Assembly: GCA_022573935.1 (NCBI GenBank)
Contig: JACZTE010000070.1
Span: 1-6,049 of the forward strand
DNA length: 6,049 nt
Origin: Chloroflexota bacterium
GTDB taxonomy: Bacteria; Chloroflexota; Dehalococcoidia; DSTF01; RBG-16-68-14
Direction of reading: 5' to 3'
In this document: piece after piece, positions 1-4,756 of the stretch
Layout of the letters: each line of letters starts with the position of its first letter
How positions within the stretch are numbered: position 1 is the first letter of the stretch
The notes under the pieces: model-generated
Told to the model about the DNA's origin: nothing
What the model saw: the letters and a program-made list of their open reading frames with translations, nothing else
Databases searched by the model: none
Made by a program: the position numbers and the translations under genes

Positions 1-17
1 GCACTGCCAGCTTATCG

Positions 18-854
18 CTAGAGGGCATCGGCGAAGAACCTCTCTAATGTGCGGAAGGTCGTCACGCCTATCACCACGACGACCACGGTGCCGGCGACGG
101 CTGGCCAGAGATCGAGGCCCGGGAGCGAGCCCCGCAGGAAGAGGTCGCGCCACGCCTCCAAGAGCGTCGTCATCGGGCTCAGCTTTACGATGGGCTGAAA
201 CCGCTCCGGCACCCGCTCAAGCGGGAAGATCACCCCCGAGGTGTAGAACATCAGGAGGAGCACTACTTCGATGAGCGGCCCCAGATCGCGGAAGAAGACG
301 TTGAGCGCGGCGACGAGCATCCCCAGCCCCATCAGCATGAGCAGTTGCAGGCCGAGGAGCAATGGTATGCCCACTGCCCAGGTGATATCAGGGTCGATGC
401 CGGCGAAGAGAACGAAGATGATAAGGATCGGCAGGGTGAGGAGAAATTGAACGGTATTGAAGAAGACAGCGGACAGCGGCAGGATCAGTCGTGGGAAGCG
501 CACCTTCTTGAGCAACCCGCCGTTGGCGACGATGGCGCTGGCCGATTGCTGGACAGCGCCTGAGAACCAGAACCAAGGGAAGAGCCCGGCGAGGAGGAAG
601 ACGCCGTAGTTCGCCACGTAGGTATCGCTGCCTTCGACGTCGAGCCGGAGTACTCGCCCCAGCGCGAAGTAGAGAACCATTCCCAACGCCAAGGGGCGCG
701 CGATCCACCAGATATAGCTGAGCACCGTCCCCTGGTATCGAACCTTCAGGTCACGTAGGGTGACCGCAACCAGGAGATCCCACGCTGTCACCAGGGACTT
801 CGCTGCTGTCGCCATGCCGGAGGGTTTCGTCGTTGTTGCTTCCATCATCTCCAA
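18..854 (-). CDS. ABC-2 type polysaccharide export permease (Wzm/TagG family)
   Basis: Membrane subunit of an ABC transporter that moves lipid-linked polysaccharide across the cytoplasmic membrane. The family pattern is clear: a cytoplasmic N-terminus with RDLKVRYQGT (about residues 34-43) just before the first membrane helix, LLKKVRFPR in a cytoplasmic loop (114-122), NVFFRDLGP (185-193) and KLSPMTTLLEAWRD (224-237). Six hydrophobic segments fall near residues 47-66, 84-104, 127-150, 162-184, 193-213 and 247-266. The length of 278 aa is close to the family norm. Start choice is uncertain. The longest frame opens at a TTG (854), directly after an in-frame TAG. ATG codons at 848 and 845 follow immediately, and GGAG (852-849) would serve the 845 ATG with a very short spacing. 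The gene is divergent from the sugar genes. Its ATP-binding partner (Wzt/TagH) is not in the window and would be expected beyond position 1. Function is secure; the exported glycan is inferred only from the neighbours. Confidence 0.93.
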   Translation of the reverse strand: MEMMEATTTKPSGMATAAKSLVTAWDLLVAVTLRDLKVRYQGTVLSYIWWIARPLALGMVLYFALGRVLRLDVEGSDTYVANYGVFLLAGLFPWFWFSGAVQQSASAIVANGGLLKKVRFPRLILPLSAVFFNTVQFLLTLPILIIFVLFAGIDPDITWAVGIPLLLGLQLLMLMGLGMLVAALNVFFRDLGPLIEVVLLLMFYTSGVIFPLERVPERFQPIVKLSPMTTLLEAWRDLFLRGSLPGLDLWPAVAGTVVVVVIGVTTFRTLERFFADAL

Positions 855-910
855 TGTCTAGTCCGAGTCTGTTGCAACCCGTGACGCAGGTTTCATAGAT
901 CGTAACACAG

Positions 911-938
911 AGTATGAAGCTGACGTTACGTTTGTAAA
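911..938 (-). promoter_or_regulatory. Candidate sigma70-type promoter for the export permease
   Basis: On the minus strand TTTACA (938-933, one mismatch to TTGACA) is followed after 16 nt by CATACT (916-911, four of six matches to TATAAT). It would start transcription about 50 nt upstream of the permease start. The -10 match is mediocre, so this is a weak call; TACGAT at 904-899 is an alternative -10 with no good -35. Confidence 0.3.
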
Positions 939-974
939 GGCGGAGCATGCCAGCGTAACGCGCTTTGCCCAGTA

Positions 975-983
975 TGCTATGAT
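975..983 (+). promoter_or_regulatory. Extended -10 promoter for the glycosyltransferase operon
   Basis: TGCTATGAT matches the extended -10 form TGnTATAAT with one mismatch. There is no convincing -35 at 16-18 nt (the region near 955-960 reads GTAACG), which is common for extended -10 promoters. The start of transcription would fall near 989-991, giving a leader of about 60 nt before the GTG at 1050. This is the best promoter candidate in the window, though untested. Confidence 0.45.
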
Positions 984-990
984 CGGCAGA

Positions 991-1033
991 CCGGTGCCTG
1001 AGGAACCGCGTAGCTAGGGGCCCTCAGGGCCGG
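991..1033 (+). promoter_or_regulatory. 5' leader stem-loop upstream of the glycosyltransferase
   Basis: CCTGAGG (997-1003) pairs perfectly with CCTCAGG (1022-1028). An outer CCGG (991-994) pairs with CCGG (1030-1033) across a small internal loop (TG opposite G). This gives 11 base pairs closing an 18-nt loop. It begins about where the transcript from the extended -10 promoter should begin, and ends just before the ribosome-binding region. It could stabilise the 5' end of the mRNA or affect translation. There is no T-run, so it is not an intrinsic terminator. Confidence 0.4.
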
Positions 1034-1049
1034 CGAAGGGACAGGAGCA

Positions 1050-2057
1050 GTGGCGAACCCATCCGCGCAAGACGCTCGTCCCTCGGTTGCTGTTCTCAGC
1101 GTGAACACCGACGGCGGGGCCTTCATCGAGGAGTTTGGGGCATCGCTGGCTGGTGTCACCTATGCCAACTACCGCCTCATCGTCGTCGATAACGCTTCCA
1201 CTGACCGTTCGCTGGAGATCCTGCGGCGGTTGCAGCCGGAGGCGGTCATCCTCCAAAACGATACCAACCTGGGATTCACCGGCGCCTGCAATCGTGGCCT
1301 TGCACACTGCCTGAGCGAGTCTTTCGACTACGTCTTGTTCATTAACAACGACTTGGTGATGGAACCCGGCTTCTTGGATCACCTGGTGGCTGCTGCTGAT
1401 GAGCGGACGATGACGGTACCCAAGTCGTATCTCTATCATCACCCCGGCCGCCTCGATGACTCCGTAGGGGAGTTCGACTGGCTGCGCGGCGTCTGGAAGC
1501 GGCGGATCTTGGGTACGCGCCCGGACATCGACTTCGACCAGCCCCGTCTCGTTGAGAGCGCTACGCTCTCTTGCATGCTGGTTCCCACCGGCCTGCTGCA
1601 AGAGGTGGGCGTGCTGGACGATAACTTTTTCATCTACTATGACGACACCGACTTTACGCATCGGGCCCGTGAACGGGGTTATCGCCTTCGCTTCGTGCCT
1701 GCCGCGATCATCTACCATCGTAAAGGCGCGACGATAGGCGGTACGAATACCCCCTTCGGGCTCTACTATCTCACACGCAACAGGCCGTATCTTATTCGGA
1801 AGCACGTCCGCTCGCCCCTACGGCGCGCCCTGTTCTGGAGCTACTTCCTGAGCACACGTCTGCTTCGGCTCATCGGTCTCCTCGCCCGAGGTCGGATCGC
1901 GCACGCGAAGGCGTTGATCTTAGGCCTCGTCGACTACTGGCGTGGCCGCATGGGGAAGACAGTCGAACGCGACCGGTGGCCCGTGCCAGCGCAGCCGGGC
2001 GATCCGGGGCTTAAGATGCCGGAGCAAGAGCGTACGAAAGACCTGACACGGTCATGA
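1050..2057 (+). CDS. Glycosyltransferase family 2, rhamnosyltransferase-like
   Basis: Inverting GT-A glycosyltransferase that would transfer a sugar from a nucleotide-sugar donor to a growing lipid-linked glycan at the inner face of the membrane. Visible motifs in order: the nucleotide-binding strand VVDNASTD (residues 45-52), NLGFTGACNRG (73-83), the metal-binding DxD-type FINNDLV (98-103), an acceptor-side segment ATLSCMLVPTGLL (171-183), the acidic YYDDTDFTHRARERGY (196-211) holding the likely catalytic aspartates, and YHRKGAT (222-228). The C-terminal part (about 250-300) is arginine-rich and amphipathic, which could dock the enzyme on the membrane. The length of 335 aa fits WbbL-like enzymes. 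The start is GTG; AGGAG (1043-1047) lies only 2 nt upstream and GAAGGG (1035-1040) lies at 9 nt, so either could be the Shine-Dalgarno. The family is secure. Rhamnose as donor is an inference from the adjacent rmlD-type gene. Confidence 0.92.
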   Translation: MANPSAQDARPSVAVLSVNTDGGAFIEEFGASLAGVTYANYRLIVVDNASTDRSLEILRRLQPEAVILQNDTNLGFTGACNRGLAHCLSESFDYVLFINNDLVMEPGFLDHLVAAADERTMTVPKSYLYHHPGRLDDSVGEFDWLRGVWKRRILGTRPDIDFDQPRLVESATLSCMLVPTGLLQEVGVLDDNFFIYYDDTDFTHRARERGYRLRFVPAAIIYHRKGATIGGTNTPFGLYYLTRNRPYLIRKHVRSPLRRALFWSYFLSTRLLRLIGLLARGRIAHAKALILGLVDYWRGRMGKTVERDRWPVPAQPGDPGLKMPEQERTKDLTRS

Positions 2058-2059
2058 AG

Positions 2060-2079
2060 CGAAACACGGCTGTGTTCCG
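2060..2079 (+). other. Small hairpin between glycosyltransferase and epimerase genes
   Basis: AACAC (2063-2067) and GTGTT (2072-2076) form a perfect stem around the loop GGCT. Two more pairs (CG with CG) extend it beyond one A-C mismatch. It starts 3 nt after the glycosyltransferase stop and has no following T-run. It is therefore more likely an mRNA processing or stability element, or chance, than a terminator. Confidence 0.3.
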
Positions 2080-2080
2080 T

Positions 2081-2086
2081 TACAAT
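2081..2086 (+). promoter_or_regulatory. Possible internal -10 element before the epimerase gene
   Basis: TACAAT differs from TATAAT at one base and lies 26 nt before the epimerase ATG, so a transcript could begin around 2093 and still include the Shine-Dalgarno. No recognisable -35 lies 16-18 nt upstream, and there is no TG extension. This is a weak candidate for a secondary promoter in the only sizeable gap (55 nt) of the operon. Confidence 0.2.
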
Positions 2087-2098
2087 AGGCTTACTGAA

Positions 2099-2105
2099 GA
2101 GGTGG
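2099..2105 (+). promoter_or_regulatory. Shine-Dalgarno of the epimerase gene
   Basis: GAGGTGG lies 7 nt before ATG 2113 and fixes that start. The ATG at 2108 cannot be used because its frame stops after two codons. Confidence 0.7.
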
Positions 2106-2112
2106 TGATGTC

Positions 2113-3150
2113 ATGACAACGGTTCTCGTTACAGGCGGCGCGGGCTACATCGGTTCGGTACTTGTCCGCAAGCTGCTTGCGCAGGGCATGAAGGTGCGCG
2201 TGCTGGACCGGCTGTACTGGGGCCGCAAGCCTATCGAAGAGGTGATCGACCAGATCGAGCTGTTCCACGGCGATATCCGCGATATCCGCGACGAATGGCT
2301 CGAGGGCGTCGACGCTGTGTGCCATTTGGGCGGTCTCTCTAACGACCCGACTGCGGAGTACGACCCCAAAGCGAACTGGGAGATGAACGCCATCGCCACC
2401 GAGCATCTGGCCCTGGCCTGCAAGCGGCTGGGCGTCCCCCGGCTCACCTTCGGGTCGAGCTGCTCCGTCTACGACGGGCTGCCCCCGGAGGTCGACTACA
2501 CCGAAGATCAAGACGTGCAGGCGAGGGGCGCCTACGCCGAAGCGAAATACTACGCCGAGGAGCGGCTACGCGAGCTGGCGGATGACAGCTTCTGTCCGGT
2601 GATCTTCCGCCAGGCTACCGTCTTCGGCTTCAGCCCGCGCATGCGGTATGACCTGGTGGTGAACACCTTCGTCAAGGACGCACTCAAGTCTGGCAGCCTC
2701 TATCTGCACGGCGGCGGCTGGATGTGGCGGCCACTAGTCGACGTGGGAGACTGCGCCCAGGCGCACATCGTCGGCATCCAAGCGCCGGCGGAGAAGGTGC
2801 GCGGCGAGGTCTTCAACGTGGTTCAGGACAACTATCAGATTCGCGCTCTCGCAATGATGGTCGCGGGCACCCTGCGGCTGGAAGATCGAGACGTTGCCTT
2901 AGAGGAGGTGCCCGCGCCTCCTCGCTCGCGGGACTATCGCTGCTCGAGCGACAAGATGACCCGGGTGCTGGACTTCTCGCCCCAGGTCACCGTTCTCGCC
3001 TCCATCGCCAACATGCTCACGTGCATCAACCAGAATGGCTTCACGGAGTTCGATCACCCTCGCTACTACAACATCCGCTGGATGGAGCTGCTAAGCGAGG
3101 TTCACGAAAATCTCCGGCCGTTCGAGAGCGTCCTGCGCGAAGGTAAATAG
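2113..3150 (+). CDS. NAD-dependent epimerase/dehydratase (extended SDR, nucleotide-sugar)
   Basis: Cytoplasmic extended short-chain dehydrogenase/reductase acting on a nucleotide sugar. The Rossmann motif TGGAGYIG (residues 7-14) is followed by an acidic residue at the end of the second strand (D32), which favours NAD over NADP. GDIRD (53-57) and HLGG (71-74) follow in the expected places. The active site has SSCSVY (115-120, S116 or S118 as catalytic Ser) and YAEAK (Y141, K145). Substrate-domain features include RQATVFGFSPRMRYD (about 171-185) and the WRPLVDVGD segment that follows. The length of 345 aa is typical. It lies 55 nt after the glycosyltransferase and 2 nt before the RmlD-type gene, so it probably supplies a sugar donor in the same pathway. 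It lacks features that would separate GalE-type 4-epimerase from 4,6-dehydratase or other reactions, so I do not give a symbol. An in-frame 9-bp tandem duplication (2272-2289) encodes DIRDIR. Confidence 0.9.
   Translation: MTTVLVTGGAGYIGSVLVRKLLAQGMKVRVLDRLYWGRKPIEEVIDQIELFHGDIRDIRDEWLEGVDAVCHLGGLSNDPTAEYDPKANWEMNAIATEHLALACKRLGVPRLTFGSSCSVYDGLPPEVDYTEDQDVQARGAYAEAKYYAEERLRELADDSFCPVIFRQATVFGFSPRMRYDLVVNTFVKDALKSGSLYLHGGGWMWRPLVDVGDCAQAHIVGIQAPAEKVRGEVFNVVQDNYQIRALAMMVAGTLRLEDRDVALEEVPAPPRSRDYRCSSDKMTRVLDFSPQVTVLASIANMLTCINQNGFTEFDHPRYYNIRWMELLSEVHENLRPFESVLREGK
2272..2289 (+). repeat. In-frame 9-bp tandem duplication
   Basis: GATATCCGC occurs twice back to back, encoding Asp-Ile-Arg twice (residues 54-59 of the epimerase), right after the second conserved acidic turn of the Rossmann fold. 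The exact DNA identity of both copies is compatible with a recent slippage event, though the repeated amino acids could also be ancestral. Confidence 0.6.
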
Positions 3151-3152
3151 CC

Positions 3153-4034
3153 GTGCGCGCGCTCCTGATCGGGAGCCGCGGGCAGTTGGGAAGCGACCTC
3201 TGCCGCGTCTGGACCGGCGATCTCGTCGCCCTCTCCCACCAAGAACTCGACGTCTGTGATCGCGACCAGGTGTACGCCACCATCGACCGCGAGGCGCCGG
3301 ACCTGGTGATCAACACCGCCGCTTACCATCGGGTGGACGAGTGCGAGAGCAACATCGCCCGCGCCTTCGAGGTCAACGTCCTGGGCGCGAAGTACGTGGC
3401 CGACGCTGCCCGCCAGGCCGGCGCTGCTGTGATGTTCATCAGCACCGACTACGTCTTCGATGGCGAACAGGGCAGTCCGTACGATGAGGAAGATCCTGCG
3501 CGGCCGCTCAGCGTCTACGGCGTATCGAAGCTCGCCGGCGAGCATGTGGTACAGCAGAGCAATCCGCGGCACTTCGTCGTCCGTAGCTCCAGCCTCTTTG
3601 GGGTCGCCGGCGCCAGCGGCAAAGGCGGCAACTTCGTCGAGACGATGCTTCGCAAGGCCCGTGCGGAGGAGCCGCTGCGGGTGGTGGACGACCAGGTCTC
3701 CTCGCCCACGTTCACCGCGGACCTGGCGGCCAAGCTACAGGAGCTTGCGGCGACTGATCGGTTCGGCCTCTACCACGTGACCAACAGCGGACAGGCATCC
3801 TGGTACCGCTTCGCCGAGAAGATCTTCGAGCTGGCGGGGTTGCGGCCCAGCCTGACCGCGATCACCAGCGAGGAGCTTGGCGCGCCCGCGGCTCGCCCCG
3901 CATGCTCCGTGATGGCCAATCGCGCCCTAGCGGAGGCCGGCCTGTCGCTGCTGCGACCCTGGGAGGATGCGCTGGAGACCTATCTGAGCGAGAAGGGGCA
4001 TCTGGCATCGGCAGCCGCCTCGGGCACGGGGTAG
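3153..4034 (+). CDS. rmlD: dTDP-4-dehydrorhamnose reductase, RmlD-like sugar-nucleotide reductase
   Basis: Last enzyme of dTDP-L-rhamnose synthesis: it reduces dTDP-4-dehydro-L-rhamnose at C4 with NAD(P)H in the cytoplasm. Signature features: GSRGQLG (residues 7-13, the GxxGQLG nucleotide loop), ELDVCDRDQV (31-40), PDLVINTAAYHRVDECE (49-65), FISTDYVFDG (95-104), the catalytic YGVSK (Y122, K126), VVRSSSLFG (142-150) and VVDDQVSSPT (177-186). The length of 293 aa is normal and the whole family core is present. The GTG start lies 2 nt after the epimerase stop; AAGG at 3140-3143 sits 9 nt upstream as Shine-Dalgarno, inside the end of the previous gene. The tight spacing implies co-transcription and probably coupled translation. 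RmlA, RmlB and RmlC are not in the window. Relatives reduce other 4-keto sugars, so rhamnose specificity is likely but not proven. Confidence 0.88.
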   Translation: MRALLIGSRGQLGSDLCRVWTGDLVALSHQELDVCDRDQVYATIDREAPDLVINTAAYHRVDECESNIARAFEVNVLGAKYVADAARQAGAAVMFISTDYVFDGEQGSPYDEEDPARPLSVYGVSKLAGEHVVQQSNPRHFVVRSSSLFGVAGASGKGGNFVETMLRKARAEEPLRVVDDQVSSPTFTADLAAKLQELAATDRFGLYHVTNSGQASWYRFAEKIFELAGLRPSLTAITSEELGAPAARPACSVMANRALAEAGLSLLRPWEDALETYLSEKGHLASAAASGTG

Positions 4035-4045
4035 CCACCGGCTCT

Positions 4046-4051
4046 GAGGGA
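4046..4051 (+). promoter_or_regulatory. Shine-Dalgarno that fixes the methyltransferase GTG start
   Basis: GAGGGA lies 9 nt before GTG 4061. This makes GTG 4061 a far better start than the upstream in-frame ATG at 3902, which lies deep inside the rmlD-type gene. Confidence 0.65.
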
Positions 4052-4060
4052 CATCCCGCT

Positions 4061-4756
4061 GTGGTAGACCTAAACGCCGTAGATTTGGACTGGGAGACGG
4101 AAGCGCTCCAGCGTCACTGGCCGCGAGGTCGGGATACGTATTTCTACATGCTTCGCATAGAGCAGGAGTTTTTTCGGACAGCGGCAGATGGCAAGCCGGG
4201 GCTGCTGCTAGATGTGGCCTGTGGGGAGGCTGAGCATCTCCCGGGGTTGCACCAACGGGGATGGAGCGTGTTCGGACTGGAGCCTTCCCCAGCGATGATC
4301 GCACGGGCGAGACGCACGGCTGCCGATGCCGGTACTCCGCTCGACCTGGCGTGCGCCATCGGGGAGCTGCTGCCGTTCCAGGACGCCACGTTCGACCGGG
4401 TCCTCTGCGAATCCGCCCTGGACCATTTCGCCAACCCAGCGGAGGGGATGCGCGAGATTGCCCGCGTCCTTAGGCCCGGCGGCCATGCCATTATCGCCAC
4501 CGTCAATTACGGAGGCTTGTCCTGTCGCGGGAGCCGTCTGCTCTACGCCATAGGAAGAAAGCTCAGACGCATCCCATCAGGCAAACGTCTCTTCTGGGAG
4601 ACGCCCGTACCCTTCGAGCACACGTTCGAGGCCGACTTGCCAACTGTAAAGAAGCTAGCGAGCCCCTGGTTAAAGCTGGAGAAAGTCTACGGCGTTTCGC
4701 TCCTGTGGGCCTTTCCTGGCTGGGCGTGGCTGCTGGAGCACCTGCCCGATAGCTGA
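4061..4756 (+). CDS. Class I SAM-dependent methyltransferase, probably 3'-truncated
   Basis: Transfers a methyl group from S-adenosylmethionine, here perhaps to a sugar or lipid of the surface glycan. Numbered from GTG 4061: the SAM-binding motif I is LLLDVACGEAEHL (residues 48-60), the acidic end of the second strand is GLEPSP (72-77), the third-strand motif is ACAIGELLPFQDATFD (97-112), and the fourth-strand and helix region is LCESALDHFANP (115-126) followed by EIARVLRPGGHAIIA (132-146). This matches the Methyltransf_11/UbiE-like fold. It begins 26 nt after the rmlD-type stop with a good Shine-Dalgarno, so it belongs to the operon. The frame closes with LEHLPDS and TGA at 4754-4756. Related proteins usually continue for a few tens of residues after the tryptophan-rich segment (here 216-223). 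The foreign sequence begins at this point, so the end is probably a join artefact and the native gene longer. The substrate is unknown. Confidence 0.85.
   Translation: MVDLNAVDLDWETEALQRHWPRGRDTYFYMLRIEQEFFRTAADGKPGLLLDVACGEAEHLPGLHQRGWSVFGLEPSPAMIARARRTAADAGTPLDLACAIGELLPFQDATFDRVLCESALDHFANPAEGMREIARVLRPGGHAIIATVNYGGLSCRGSRLLYAIGRKLRRIPSGKRLFWETPVPFEHTFEADLPTVKKLASPWLKLEKVYGVSLLWAFPGWAWLLEHLPDS

Noticed and set aside
1014..1805. Minus-strand open frame of 263 codons opposite the glycosyltransferase
   Set aside because: It is a shadow of the plus-strand gene, which carries the full GT2 motif set.
2060..2079. Rho-independent terminator after the glycosyltransferase
   Set aside because: The stem is short and no T-run follows; the next gene continues on the same strand.
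3902..4060. N-terminal extension of the methyltransferase from an upstream ATG
   Set aside because: It lies mostly inside the rmlD-type gene in another frame, has low-complexity Gly/Ala/Arg content, and GTG 4061 has a good Shine-Dalgarno right before it.
4670..4750. C-terminal residues of the minus-strand phage-type frame as real protein
   Set aside because: They are the antisense of well-supported methyltransferase coding sequence, so the frame is open there by chance.
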